The notes: generated from the sequence alone by a model not told the origin. Counted from the stretch's first letter, positions 24,001-36,991 are shown. The stretch is DNA of 64,000 nt from Plantago elongata (GCA_036897095.1 JAYMSP010000027.1:51012-115011), one strand, 5' to 3'. Made by a program: numbers and translations.

Positions 24001-26541
24001 ACTAGAGTCTCCAAAGCATATGTAGATATCAATCCATGGTGAGCACCCAAGATACGGCTTTCATAATAGCACCACGCCTTAATTAATATAATACTACGCT
24101 TGAACAGATGATTCTGCCTTATCAGATTGTCAACCTGTGATGTCAGCCGATATATTTCTTCAATAACAATATTTGGATTAAAGATTGATAAATATCGAGA
24201 TAACAAGGTCGGAGAACTTTTATCCATAAACTTGAAACTACTGACCTGATCCAGGAAGCAGAGCGTGCATGAACCACCAACTTGGTTAAATGATATGTCC
24301 ACCACAATATTTTCCACCAGGCACTTAATTATCTTCACCTGTAAAGAAAGAGCAGCGCACATGGAACAAGAAAATGAGAAAAACAATTACATGAAGAATA
24401 CATTGCTCACAGACACAAATTGATCAAGAACAGACACTGCGGTTCTAGTAGTACGTCGTCACAAAATTAAGAAGCTGAGTGAAAACACAATAGTTAATAA
24501 ATAAATAGCAGACTGCAAAAAATAGGTTTCACTATTCAATGGTGAATGCATTTTCATAGTATTATGTAAAATCTGAAACATATCATTATAATCGAACTAT
24601 CAATGCATTTATAATTTCTAACATATCTTCATTAGTTACCCAAAGTAAAAACAGGTTCCAGTTCCAAGCCTAGCAATTAAAGGACTGACATTAAACTCTG
24701 TAGTGCCTGCTGTTGACTGCTATATACAGTATATAGCATTGCAAAGCTAATGTGTTGGGGACATTTCCAACATTTTACCCGTCCACTGCTAATTCTTTAT
24801 ACTGCATCTAATCTAGAGTTTCAGCCATGCCACAATACATAGCTAATGTCTACAGGCAACAATAAAGACATTCATCTCCTTAACCTTATATGGTCATTTA
24901 TCATAAAACAATTGAATGAACTCCAAATGTGGACAGTCACACGAAAGCAGCAGCATCTGCATTGCAGTATGCCAGGGCTATATAGATAACTACAAGATTA
25001 GTGGTTGCTCATAATGATGGTTAGACGAGTAAGGTATGAATAATTGGTTGACCTCACCATTAATCAATCCAATTTATGTGTGGAAGAGCCGCAAATAAGG
25101 TTAAAACAATCAATATAGTTTACAACAAACTTAATAGCTGAAGACCATCCAAGTCCTAAACCATGAAAGCAATGAACGGGATTGGTAGTCTCATGGCTGG
25201 CTTCCCTGCCTCTGTCTCTCGCAATGGTCTTAAACCAAGTTTTTATGAAGACAGCGGCGAAGGAATATTCTGTGCTAAGGGTTACGAGTTAACAATACAT
25301 TTCAGGCACTATACAAAAAAGGTAAGAGGATAAGCAATCCATTATGAAGGTATACAAGAAGGCAGAATAAACACAGAAAATTCAAGATGCGCTACTGGCA
25401 GGCGCCTCTTGCATCATAATGATAATCATACATTGTGATGAAAGATAATTGTGAAAAAAACAGCTGTGCTACAAGTAAATTGAGTTCAGATGTAAACAGA
25501 CACAGCACGACATGCAAAACAAGAAAAATGAAATCGCAATGCTCTGTGTTTTAAGCCCATTGGCACATAACAAAAAATGGGTAAAAAAAGCTGAGATGCT
25601 GAAAAATGATAACTGACAGGTTGCTACAGAAATTTTAAATTAAGATTCGGGGATACCTCTGCTTGGATATACTGAACCTCCTTCACATGAAATTCAGCAT
25701 CTGCATTCTTCTCCTCGCTCTCTAGCGAATCTCGAACCAGATCGGCCCATGTGTCTTTCATATTCTCATTCTGACTAAAAGCAGTTAAATCGATATCCCC
25801 ATCAGGCAGGTAAGTCTTCAAGGGTACGGAACCAAAGGTGCAGACCTGTGGCAACAGGCAACCAGTCAGGGAACAACAGTAACAAGTTAACAACAGTGTG
25901 AAGGAAGGAAAAAAAGTGTGGTTAGAGATGCATTAACAGCACCAGTGATGAGAATGATAATGGTTAGTAGTTAACACAATAGAGACTATGCAGCATGTGC
26001 TAATCAGAATGTGTGTATCAATCCATTCCACAAAAACAAGATCGCCCGAACCTTCATACAAACAAGCACGTATCCCTCCACCCCTAATTACTATTATACA
26101 TAGAGGAAACCTATCATCAGGCAAATTAATAAGAATCAGCAAATTAGAGGCATGTTGTTGCATAACCTAAACAAAAACAGCAGCACAAGTTAAGCAAGTG
26201 TGCATCATTAACAACACTTCAGTTACAAAGCGACACACAAACGTCTACATTGCACGATGCTCGACACAACGAGTTTCACACTGACTACAACAAATTAAAA
26301 TTTCAAAAATCACTCCAACAACCTGACAAGGGAAGCACTTCATAATCAACCGTTGCACATAGTCCGCCACAGCACTCCGTCGCTCTTCCGAAAGCTGGTT
26401 AGGTTGAATTGAGGCGATAAGTTCATCAGTTCTACTCTCCACTCTCGACCATCGGTCCAGGTCGAGCTCCCTCATAACCGAGTTTGCCCCTGGCAACAAC
26501 CCATTAAACAAAGATCCACCTGCCTCACCATTATCACCCAT
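18047..26541 (-). CDS. Nucleotidyltransferase / PAP-OAS1 substrate-binding domain protein with long C-terminal extension
   Basis: Eight exons read on the minus strand: 26541-26323, 25845-25657, 24338-24246, 24134-23952, 23872-23770, 23687-23502, 22164-19736 and 18637-18047. All are in frame, giving about 1330 residues. The ATG at 26541-26539 begins MGDNGEAGG. The catalytic fold is clear: GSVPLKTYLPDGDIDLTA (residues 78-95) gives the GS and D-x-D of the nucleotidyltransferase superfamily, with a third carboxylate in VVDISF near D150. The PAP/OAS1 helical block follows (LFKRSIILIKAWCYYESRIL, STYALETLVLYIFH), then FVSKHFNVIDPL and GRSVSKGNFYRIRSA. Plant homologues are annotated as PAP/OAS1 substrate-binding superfamily proteins (At3g51620-like); a terminal RNA nucleotidyltransferase activity is inferred. 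Nearly 950 residues beyond the core are Ser/Asn/Pro-rich, probably disordered, encoded mostly by one 2.4-kb exon. The 3' end is uncertain: a donor at 18066/18065 could splice to a downstream exon. Confidence 0.9.
22569..22985. repeat. Two diverged direct repeats in intron 6 of the nucleotidyltransferase gene
   Basis: Unit 1 (from 22569: CGACCGATCATCAACCGATT, later ATTGTCCACCTCGGACC and CACCCAAAAGTACTCGTAC) is matched by unit 2 (from about 22828: ACCGACCATTAATCGATCGA, later ATTGTCCACTTTGACACC and CACCCAAAAGTCCTCATAC). The offset is about 259 bp. It is probably a relic of a transposon or LTR; no family was assigned. Confidence 0.6.
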
Positions 26542-29208
26542 ATCTCCCAATTAACCCTTTCCTACTCCAAACCTAAACCTAAAACTACCACAAATACACG
26601 TCCCACTGAACAAAGACGCAATTTTTCCACAACAAGAACCCGAGTTGGCGTTCAATAACTAAAGTTTCAAACTTTCAACGCAATCATCAAAAGGGCTTCG
26701 AAACCCTTTTGACAGGAAACTTTCAACGTCGGATAGAGTGGTCCTGTGAAGATAAACAAGTGAACAGGAAGAAAAAGCTGATCAGGTAATCTGAAACTAA
26801 ACCCTAATGCGAAAATCGGCGCAATGTAGCGAAACCTGGCGATGGAAACACCAACAAGAATCGTTCGGATTGGAAAATGCGAGAGATGAGAGGATTGGAT
26901 TGGATTGTTTATCGTCTGTGAAAGGTTTTTGGGGACGATTGATTGATTGAAGAAGAGTCAGTGTGAGGAAAAAAAACTAAAATTGAAAATTTAATAAAAT
27001 TAATAATAATATTGCAAATAGGGATTGTGATTTTTTTCACACAAATTTTGAAATGCGTTTGACGTAGGAATTTGGTTTGATTCTCTTCACCCACTGGTGG
27101 AAATAATTGTGTCTCTCTGCATTTGGGGTGCATTCTACAATTTCTCAAATGTTTTGACCTAATTTTCTAAAGATGATGGTGATGATGGTGATGTCAAGTG
27201 TGAATTTCATAAGAACCCCTCAAGAAGCAGAAGGGTAGGAGTAACCTCATAAGTTTAAGTAATTACGCAGTTGTTTCATAAGTTTGGTATCTCTTTGAAT
27301 TTTCTCAACTCAATTTAATTTTGTCGAATTAATTGTGTTTCTCTATTCTACATAATGCTCTACTCAGATTGATTTACTATTTATAAACTCTAAAACTTAT
27401 AAATTTAAAATTCATACACAACTAAAAACGATTAGTCGTAACAAAACTTTAAGAATAATCAATTTCAATTGAATTATTATTCAACACCATAAATTCAACT
27501 CGAGTTTACTCATGTATTGAATCTTAAATATTTACTGTATTTTTCATCAAGTACACTTCAATTTCTATGTTATATGCAATACATATACACCGCATATGTA
27601 ACAATGACAGTCTGACACTTAAGCAGTTGAGATTAAACGTAATTTTGTTATTTATATAAGTTTTGCACACACCCAAAATTTGAGGGGCTATAAATAATAA
27701 CTAAATCAACAGAACAAAATATAGTTGAGGTCAATAATTCCTAAGTGAAATTGCATTTTGTGCTCTTAATTAGATGACGCGGGATGCATTGTACCACAAT
27801 ACCTTAGAGTGTTTGACACTTTGACTTGCATGTTGAGGGTGATATGCGACCAACAGCTTGCACTCTTCTAGTCCCCGCCTCAAATGTCAAATCTATTAAT
27901 AGGGTTATATCTTGATGTTCAAAACCTTGTCGCATATAGATTCAAATGACCGTCATAGGCAAACATCAAATGAGGGATACTTTAAACAAACACCTATTTC
28001 CAATTAATTGATCAACTCCTCATGATTAACTATAGCATCTCGTCTCGTTTGTATGATATTTTCCATCAAGAAGATGGTGTGCGATTTTCATGATGCAAGT
28101 GAGGCGAAACAAACCAATTTTACTTAACATTTGAAGTCCTGCTACTATTAATTTGATTTGGATAAGGCTCGACAAATCTAAGATGAGTTAGGTTAATGTG
28201 GTGGGCTAATATTTGTTTGGGCCTGACACTAAACATCTATGCTCATGGTTCAAAGATTGGAGCATTGTTTCAGCAAACTGCAAAAAGCTAATATTTATGT
28301 CTTGCTTTCTTTAATTTTGCTTTTGTACTGAACTGTGAAAAGTAAAAATTGGGTCCAGAGCATCTGGCATTGAGAATAAAATAAATTATAAATAGTAATA
28401 TCGTCGTCGAACATCATTATACAATCTTTCTTACTAGTATATCGATCTTCCAATATTTATCACATATTTGAAAAAGTATGAGCAATCACAACATGCATCA
28501 GCAATGAGTCTTTATAAAATCTTCAATCTTTTAATCATGGCCTCATATTTATAAAATCAGGGATTACTTTTTATTGAGCATCATCAATGAGTCTTTTATT
28601 TCTAGATGTGAATCAAATACCAATAGATTAATATTTAGATCTTGTTTTGCTTTAGGCTTATTGAAGTCTAGAGCATAGTATATATAATTATAAAAATGAT
28701 TGGTGGAATCCCTTCCCAGTATAAAAATAAATGCCATAAAGTATTTAAGAGAAGACAAGTTGTTAGTACATCTTTTGTGTAAACAAATTATTGGTGGAGT
28801 CCTTGATCAATTTTTTGTCCTGTAAATCTATCATTAAATTGCCTAATATTGGCATGCAAGAAAAAGTTCACTTCTCCTTTTGGTTACAATCCACTAATAT
28901 TTCAGGCTTTAGTTGCAGTTTCAAAGAAGCAGCCCACAAGATTGAGGTATGTTTCTCCTGTCCTGGAAATGTCTTCAGCACAGCATGTTCACCATAACAT
29001 ACAACCAGCAGCCAGAACGGTATAGACTCCCGATCCATTTCTGCAGTCGTTGTAACAACGGTCATCATGATCGAAAACCCTCCTAGCCTGACTGCAAATT
29101 AAACATTTCACATCAGCACTTTAGCCCCTGGAAGGGTCGTAGTCGTACATTGTTCTGCATCACACAATCCCTTCCAGAGCATGACATAAAACCAAGTTAG
29201 GTCTACGT
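26542..29208. other. 5' UTR/promoter of the nucleotidyltransferase gene, then gene-free DNA
   Basis: The first 300-400 bases upstream of the ATG at 26541 are the likely leader and promoter. Farther out the sequence is AT-rich with no recognised exon. A GATGATGGTGATGATGGTGAT run lies at about 27171-27192. Confidence 0.45.
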
Positions 29209-29333
29209 AACATAAGAAACAAAAATGACAACGAAGCGCAGTTCAGTTGGTAAGATGCTTCAACTCCAACCAACAGGTCGGGGTTCGAGTCACACTTTAG
29301 CCGTTTAAAAAAAAAAAACATAAGAAACAAAAA
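29209..29333 (+). mobile_element. tRNA-derived SINE with target-site duplication
   Basis: A body of about 91 bp (29226-29316) carries a tRNA-type box A region (GCGCAGTTCAGTTGGTAAGA) and box B (GGGTTCGAGTC), 35-40 bp apart, and ends in a run of A. A perfect 17-bp direct repeat, AACATAAGAAACAAAAA, flanks it at 29209-29225 and 29317-29333, as expected of a LINE-assisted insertion. RNA polymerase III promoter function is inferred from the boxes. It is very short, like a SINE head with little body, in the style of plant Au-type SINEs. Confidence 0.8.
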
Positions 29334-31532
29334 ATGTGCATGACAAAAGATAACAGAGAGAAATTCAGTAGGAACAAATACCAAAAGGTCCAAAACTACA
29401 GTAGGAAATAAACACCAAGAAAGCTTCGGTTCCCTCACCCTCCCAGGCTTCAGAATCAGGTTCTTGCACATCAGGTATACAGCACCTGAGAGGCGGAAAC
29501 CTTTGAGGGAGAGAGAACAAAAACTGACTTGGTGAGCCACAGAAGTGTCGCCAACCGAATGTACAGGTCTGTTTGGCTAGAAATATGTATGATAGTAAAG
29601 CAAAGACAAGGGATGTTAGTTCTCCCCAAGAACTACCCGCCTGCCATGCTACATTCATAACACAACACTTTCTGTGATCAGTTATAATGAGCATGCAGCA
29701 GGCGAGAAGCCCTTGAGGGAGATTAACATCCCATGCTTTGGAACGTTTTATCTAGCTAACTCATGAATGAGTGTTGCTGGTTTGATTGTTTCAACCGAAG
29801 TAGAAAACTTATTTATAGCCAAAAGCCAGGGATAATGCCAAGGACAAAAAGTAGGGTGGGTCCATAATATCTTTTGCAATTGGAAAAGAGTGGATAAAAC
29901 AGATCTGTTTGATTCATGATACGATTCTTCTTTAGCTCAAGTAAATACATTTCCCATCAGAAACACAAGTCAACCCAAGAATAAGGCATCTCCAGCAATC
30001 AATTATCAGCACATTTGATTCTTTTCCAAGAACCATAGGTATGGACGGGAAACTAAAGAATCCTCGCCACATGTACCAAAGATGTTCGGAATCAAACCTG
30101 AGTCATCACACTAGAAGTTTCATAGTCGCCTCATCAGTTTCCTAGCATGGTGAAAGCAACAGAAAGATCTGGTGGTGAGAAAAAGAGTAGTTCACTAGTA
30201 GAATTCTTCAGCTCCATGCACTGAAAACTTTAAATAAAGCTAGTAATAACCTTTAGAATTATAAGTTGCGTGACATTAGCTAACGTATCACATGCATTTG
30301 ATGTACCTAACAATAAAAGAAAACATATCAAATCTTTCATTGAAAGTATATATTCATCCTGTTTGATAAAATAGTATTACAGTTTAACATAAAGCAAGTT
30401 AACTAATTGAAAACAGCGCAGATTGAACATAGATTTGGATGAAAAGCCATCGCAAAAAACCATGTTGCCACATCCCAGGGTCCCCACAGCTATAGATTTA
30501 CTAAAAGATACATGTTGATAAAGATACTTTGAAATTTTAGTAGTTTTATACACGTTGCATCTCCATGATAGCAAATATAATACTAACACACTGATGCACA
30601 GCATATAAGATTTGCAAACAGAACCAATTTACGAATGTCAAAACAGGCTAGCGTAGACGAAAAAACAAGAAACTATGTATAGAAACTATTAAAGCAAACC
30701 AAATTCAAGCACTGTTCAGAATGAGAATAAAGAAATCAGGGTGAAACATTTACCGGTGACACCTGACCTTGTTCTTCAGTCCATTATAGGGGAATATATG
30801 TTGGCATGAAATCCACGGCTTCATGTTACTTTCAGGAACTTCCTTGTTGTCCATCTGGACAAACGTTTCCCTTTCAAGTACTAGGCACCATGAATATTGT
30901 ATCCATATCCTCAAGATTACAAAGGAGTTCCACTACCAGTACTATCATATCTTCTGTGAAGAACTTAAGATGAGCATGAGCCTTATCTTGCACCAGGAGG
31001 TAACTTAGGCCCCATTAAGGTGAATTACAGAAAGCAAAGTTTGATGCAGAAGCACAAGCTTGTGAAAGCAGAGTCTAAACAGTGAAATGTACACAAAAGC
31101 ATTATAACAATAAAAGTGGGGTGCAACTTTTCTTTCTTTCAAATATGAGAATGGATGAAGAAATTAGTTTGCAACTTAACCACATTACATTTTGATAAAA
31201 TCTCGTAGCCCTGAACGATGAAATTTACAAATCACACTCAGCAGCTGAATTACATTATGACAATTTCAAGAACAAGCTAGGAGAAGAATATAGGCATAAT
31301 AGGATGTGCAGAATTGTATGCATTCCCAGCTCATCTTAATTCTAACTTGCCATATACAGACGCATAACTAAGAACCCCAATAAAGACTACTAGAGCTCAT
31401 ATCCAGGATAACAAATCCTTCCAGACAGATAACGTGGTGTGCAAATGGTGTATACCAGAAAGATCGATAAATATGTCCTATCCCCTGGAGGCTGGAGCTG
31501 AACCTTTGATCTGCTATTTGTGAGCTTCACAC
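29334..31532. other. Gene-free stretch downstream of WTF1
   Basis: Open frames of 60-130 codons between 29160 and 29700 on the minus strand lack recognisable motifs and exon structure. The last few hundred bases before 31533 are the expected WTF1 3' UTR. A non-coding transcript cannot be excluded. Confidence 0.4.
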
Positions 31533-33113
31533 TTACCAGCGTTCTCTAGGTCGGCCATCAGGGAACACAGGGTTTAGCACTTTTTCTGCAGTTTCCTTTG
31601 AGCCATTTACTTGTCTGGCAGGCTTGCTGGGTTCTAAACTGAGCTGTTTATCGTCTAAATCTTCACTGAAATCAGGGGGGACATCATCTTCATCATCACT
31701 CCAACCATCATCTTCATCATCATCATAATCATCTCGTCCATCACTTTCTACAGTCTCAATATCTGACCAATCATCTTCCTCATGACCAGATTCATCCTCC
31801 TGATCTGTTTTTTCTGCCTCGTCTGAATCTGTCCTTCGAATGGCTTTATCAGGGAATCTAGGGACATTAACGAGAACTCGAAACTTCTCCTTTATGAGTA
31901 ACATCTTGTTCTTCTCTATCAACTGAGAATCACGATAAGCTTCTCGGAGGAACACCGAATCTCTATCCCCTTTTAGGGACACATAAAACATGTCAGGATG
32001 CCTTATCAACATGCCCCTAAGCTGTTGAGAGAATTTAAACTCATCTCTAAAATGTGTTAAGTGATCAACCAGTGTTCTTTTCTCAAGGGTGAGGCTCAAC
32101 ATCTCATGAACGACAGCACAAGCATGTTTTTCTTTCTCTGGGCTACCAGGTCTCAACCCTGAAAAATCAGAATAAGGTGATATGAAAGGAATTTCTTTGA
32201 ACTGAGAAATCCTCTTCATTTCACCTCTTGAAAGATTCAGCCCTTTAGGTAGCTTCACCCGATTGAACCTTGGGGTACGATCCATAATCAGATCTCTCTC
32301 TTCCTGCTCTTTAATCCTATTCTCCTCTTCTGCAAGCTCTGCAGCAGATACAGCAAGCTCAGGGTCCCAATGAGTCAACTCCAGCGCCGGCCCTCTCTCA
32401 GTCACAACCACCCTGAAATACTGAGGGTACCTATGACAGATAGTATCTCGATACTCCGTAGGAAGACCCAGGTCAGTTTTCAAATGAGTAATCTTCTCCA
32501 AAAGTATCCGCTTATCGATCGACATCATCAACAACTTCCTTAACTTCACTACCAACAAATCCTCCATTTCATTCCGAATCTTCATCTCCTCAAGATAAAG
32601 GCTCTCCGCCTCAGGCGTTAACTTGAACCGAATCGCATAAGCCCCTTCTTGCAGAATCTCAAACACAGCAGGAAATTTCCTCAACAAAGCAATAAACCTC
32701 CTCCTCCTATCTAACCCTAGGGCCTTCCTATACCTACCCAAATCGTAAAGATTCATAATTTTATCAGGCTGGCTCATCAAAATCTTCCTAATTTTCAAAA
32801 CCAATTTCAGCTTCTTATCCCTCTGAATCACATTATCAAGAGGAAGCTCTTTCCTCCTCTTCACAGCAGCAGTTATTATCAAAGGAGCAGGCAAACGGGT
32901 CCTCCTAAAATCCCCCAAGAATCGATTTTTACCCCGAAACACCAGCTTCTGACCCAAAAACGAATTCTTATCCAAATTTGTAGCAGAACATAATGAAGTA
33001 TCATAACAAGGATTGGGTCTTTGAAACACTGAGGACTTATATGAGACACAAAATGGAAAAACAGTAACTGATGGGCAGATTTTATGAGAATGAAGTAATA
33101 ATTTGGGTTCCAT
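31533..33113 (-). CDS. WTF1: WTF1, PORR-domain chloroplast group II intron splicing factor
   Basis: The coding region is a single exon; the ATG at 33113-33111 begins MEPKLLLHSH and gives 526 residues. The N-terminus is Ser/Arg/Lys-rich without acids, as for a chloroplast transit peptide. The PORR (plant organelle RNA recognition) domain spans about residues 85-415, with hallmark stretches LGRYRKALGLDRRRRFIALL, RKFPAVFEI, YRDTICHRYPQYFRVV and LRGMLIRHPDMFYVSLKGD. The C-terminal 110 residues are strongly acidic (DDYDDDEDDGWSDDEDD) and end PDGRPRERW, a WTF1 signature as I recall it. In maize WTF1 works with RNC1 in splicing many chloroplast group II introns. A 5' UTR intron is likely (donor 33225, acceptor 33129). 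The gene is head-to-head with the GH18 gene. Confidence 0.93.
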   Translation of the reverse strand: MEPKLLLHSHKICPSVTVFPFCVSYKSSVFQRPNPCYDTSLCSATNLDKNSFLGQKLVFRGKNRFLGDFRRTRLPAPLIITAAVKRRKELPLDNVIQRDKKLKLVLKIRKILMSQPDKIMNLYDLGRYRKALGLDRRRRFIALLRKFPAVFEILQEGAYAIRFKLTPEAESLYLEEMKIRNEMEDLLVVKLRKLLMMSIDKRILLEKITHLKTDLGLPTEYRDTICHRYPQYFRVVVTERGPALELTHWDPELAVSAAELAEEENRIKEQEERDLIMDRTPRFNRVKLPKGLNLSRGEMKRISQFKEIPFISPYSDFSGLRPGSPEKEKHACAVVHEMLSLTLEKRTLVDHLTHFRDEFKFSQQLRGMLIRHPDMFYVSLKGDRDSVFLREAYRDSQLIEKNKMLLIKEKFRVLVNVPRFPDKAIRRTDSDEAEKTDQEDESGHEEDDWSDIETVESDGRDDYDDDEDDGWSDDEDDVPPDFSEDLDDKQLSLEPSKPARQVNGSKETAEKVLNPVFPDGRPRERW

Positions 33114-33449
33114 ACTCACTGAAGTTTCCTAACTAGAATAGGATAAGCATAACAGCTTGCAATTTACAAATATGAATTGTACGTAAACTCTGTAAGGAGA
33201 AGTGAAACTGAATGAATCGACTTACCTTAATTCTTAAGGGAATGTTTAGGGTTTAAGGTTTACTCACTCATTTGCAGCAGCTGAAGATAAATCTTGGAAT
33301 TCAGATGAAGATAATTTTGTGAAGATGAAAACTGACAAAAATGAAAATCATAAGTGGATGAATTTAAATTTCAGGCCCAATTAGACTCAACGGGCCTTAA
33401 ACTGTACTACTCTTTATTACTGAGTATACAAATAAATAAAAATAATTAA

Positions 33450-33649
33450 GGTTGTGTGTTCTTCAATTCAAATTTATTAAATTGAATTGCACTGGACTGA
33501 CTAAATTAAATTATAAATTCTAATTAAATTTAGTTGAATTGAACTGGACTGAATTAAACTGAAGTGATTTTCAGTTCAGCTCGACTTAGTTATAGTTTAT
33601 ACCTTACTTCAGTCCATTTCAGTAAATTTCAGTTGAAAATAATACAGCC
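33450..33649. mobile_element. Tourist-like MITE, copy B, in the WTF1/GH18 shared promoter
   Basis: The left end GGTTGTGTGTTCTTCAATTC and the inverted right end GGCTGTATTATTTTCAACTG are terminal repeats. The flanks are TAA at 33447-33449 and TAA at 33650-33652, a PIF/Harbinger-type 3-bp duplication. The internal CAGTTCAGCTCGACTTAGTT and TATAGTTTATACCTTACTTC match the other copies. Confidence 0.75.
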
Positions 33650-34119
33650 TAAGTGTCTAGTACGAACAAAATTGAATTGATCTAAACCGCACGAAAGGGA
33701 ATCGAACTGAAAATGTAGTTTAAGCGGTAAAATAATGTGCTTGAAAAAAGAAACAAATCAATTAAAAACGAGGTAAGTTTGAGGTAATTCTTTTTACATC
33801 AAACCATCTACCGAAGATGCTATATAAAAATAAACTCATTTAATTACAAACTTCATATGTTTGACATTAAGCATCCGACATCCAAACATAGAGTAAACCT
33901 GCACTTGCAATGAAAAATGTAAATTCTAATTTTCTTCTCTATCTTTGAAATACGGTCTCTCGCAAAATACACATTTTGAAGAAGATTGTGTGTAAGCTTG
34001 GGCAAGATTTTGAGATTGATCGGCCCAAACCAGACAAAGCTGTTAACTAATGGTCAGCCCAATACAATGATAAACACGGTAGAGAAAAGAATCCGGCGAA
34101 CCGAGTGTAGCTGCCGGAA
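33650..34119. promoter_or_regulatory. Upstream region of the GH18 gene
   Basis: About 470 bp between the MITE and the GH18 ATG. It shares a divergent promoter region with WTF1. No core element was assigned with confidence. Confidence 0.35.
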
Positions 34120-36991
34120 ATGGCGAAAAAGCGAGTTGATCGCCGATCCGACTCATCTCGGAGAATCACTGGCGGCGAATCAGTCCCATCCCGAGCTAAA
34201 CCACCTCGCAAATACAAGACCAAATACTCTACTATTGCACTAGTCTTGATCCTTATTGTCCCTATAATCTCCATCATAGCATACAGGACCATTTACAATC
34301 ACACTCCCAATGAAAACTCCAATTTGCCGTATGTCTACCAGAGAGGACTCGTCAACGCGGATATTACTTACCGGCAAGTTCTTGCTGTACGCTTGTTTCC
34401 CCTCTTTTGACATTTACTCCATTACTTCTTGATTTTTTTATGTTGAATTGTTGATTCTGTGTGATGATTTGATTGTTTTTGTTAAGAAATGCAGGAGAAT
34501 ATGAAGACTTCGGAGAATTTGAGTAGACGGAACTTTAATAACCCGGTATTGGCATATATTACTCCATGGTATAACGCTATAATGACCCCTGGACTTGTTT
34601 TTTTTGGCAAAGGTTGCATCTTTGTTATGAATTATGATGATAATAGTTGTTAGTGAGTGCTAGTAACAGTGAGTTTCCTATATATGTGTAGAGGTTTGCA
34701 GCTTTCTTTCTTTAGCTTAGATTTGAGTAATGCCGAATAATGTAACAACTTGTAAGTTATTTTGAATGCTTATGATATAAGGTACTAAGCCTTGCCCAGC
34801 TGCATTTTACAATCCCAAATGGAGATTTAGTTTGTTTTAGGATATAGGGATCATTATGTAGCAATATGCACTGCTGTTTTTATGCAGGGAATACCGTGGT
34901 TGAAGATTGTTATCATGTACTAGTAGTAGAGTTAAGTTTCAAGCTTGGTTTTACTTTGAGCTTGTGCTGCCTGTTTCTTTAGTTTAATGCTGCGTGAATT
35001 GTGGTTCGTATAATATAAAGGTTCTTCATATGATAAATGTATACTTGATTGTTTAGGAATTCACAAGGATATGATATGGCCAAGAAGTTCAGTAATAAGC
35101 TTACTCATCTCTCACCTGTGTGGTACGAACTTAAAAGGTACGTGGGGAGGACTTTATATAAAATCTCTCAATCATTTAACCATCTCTTTCATGCCGTCTT
35201 CTTATAGGTCAGTACACCTGTTTGACAATGTCTTGACTGTTGAGTACATGTTTCTGCTGCTCTGTTTTTTTTCATTCTCTTTTCTGTTTTATAACTAAAC
35301 TTGATATTGCTCACTGTGTCAGTGAAGGGACTAAGTTAGTCTTGGAGGGAAGACATAATGTCGATAAAGATTGGATTTCAGAGATCAGGATGGCGGGAAA
35401 TTCTCAGGTTCAGTGAGCTGTTTACTATTTGTACTGTTTTCTGACAAGAAAGCTGCATGATTATTATGTACGGGTCTTTAGTGTGAGCCCTCTGCATAAC
35501 TTTTCTTCACGTTGTGTTGATGTCGATCTCTAAGGTTGATCTGATTATTGATTTCTATCTTCTTATGACTAGATACTGCCTAGAGTTGTGTTGGAGGCAA
35601 ATCCAGTACATCTGCTGAATAAAAAGAAGCAGAAGGATAAAGCAATTAATCTCGTCATATCAGAATGCAAGTAAACTTCCTGTCTTTCTCCTCATCCTTT
35701 CATTTCTGTACATGTACTATTAAGTAAATACCGGATAGTCTGCATCTTGTTATCATCTCCACTCAATTTATAAAAATTGTTTGTGTTTAATTAATGTGAA
35801 GGGAAATGGGATACGATGGTATCGTTCTGGAATCATGGTCAAGATGGGCTGCATTTGGAATTTTGCATGATGCAGGCCTGCGGAATTTGGTAAGGTGACA
35901 ACTTATTTTGAATAACTGCAATGATTTCGATAGCCATTATTACTTCTATTGCTAAAGAAATCTTCTTTACTTTTCGAGCATAGGCACTAGATTTCGTCAA
36001 GCAGCTTGGGCAGGCTATGCATTCCGTAAGTCTGGAGCAAAGCAGAAGCCAGAATTTGCAATTATTGTATGTTATAGGTCCACCCCGTTCAGATAAGCTG
36101 GAGATGTATGATTTTGGACCAGAAGATATTCAGAGCTTGAATGATGCTGTGGATGGTTTTTCCCTTATGACTTATGACTTCTCTGGCCCACAAAATCCAG
36201 GTCCAAATGCACCTCTAAAGTGGATCCACTCCACATTATCAGTTCTTCTCGATTCCAGGATAGTTGATCGTCAAAGACTTGGGAAAAAGGTTTTTATTGG
36301 CATAAACTTTTACGGCAACGACTTTGTTGTTTCTGGAGGTATGACCTTGTCTCAGACCATATTATCTTCTAAATCAGTATCGAGTTTCTCCATAGTTCAT
36401 CTTGTCTGTTATACTCTGCAGAATCTTTAAACTTAATTTTTTTCTCTCAGATATCAAAACATTATCGAACGACAAGTATTTGAATCTATATAATGTGTTC
36501 TGTATGGTGAATTTAGTGATTGAGATTTGTGATAAGGTCACACGAATCATATGATTGCTTGTTATTTCATGAATTTCTGCATTCTCTGTTAGAAGACTGA
36601 GTGTAGTTTTTTTTCTTTCTCTTGATGCATTTTCACTTAGTCCTTGGGTTTAAATAGATATTGATTTTCTTAGTGCGGGGGAATCATTTGTCCTTCAGAA
36701 ATGGAATGTAATGACAGCATTCTTCTACTGATTTCAGGTCTAGGTGGTGGCCCAATTGTCGGAAGGGAGTATTTGTCTTTGCTGGAGAAGCACAAACCAC
36801 AACTACTGTGGGAGGAGAACAGTGCAGAACACTACTTCTTGTACATAGATCATCAAAATGTCAAGCGTGTCGTATTCTACCCTTCACCAAATTCCATTGC
36901 AATGCGGCTACAGGCAGCTCTCTCTTGGGGAGCTGGCATCTCAATCTGGGAAATCGGGCAGGGTCTTGAATATTTCTACGACATATTCTGA
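34120..36991 (+). CDS. Chitinase-domain-containing protein 1 homologue (GH18, CHID1/SI-CLP-like)
   Basis: There are eight exons: 34120-34386, 34495-34568, 35057-35137, 35323-35407, 35573-35670, 35802-35889, 35984-36338 and 36738-36991. All are in frame, giving 433 residues. The ATG at 34120 starts a basic cytosolic stretch ([15 protein letters not shown]), then a hydrophobic segment ([16 protein letters not shown], about residues 40-58) that should act as a signal anchor. The GH18 barrel follows: [40 protein letters not shown] (residues 205-214, catalytic-Glu position E212), SLMTYDFSG and a final [20 protein letters not shown]. This matches the CHID1 subfamily. In that subfamily the classic DxxDxDxE motif is altered, so chitin cleavage is doubtful and saccharide binding is more likely. 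Membrane or secretory location is inferred. Confidence 0.92.
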
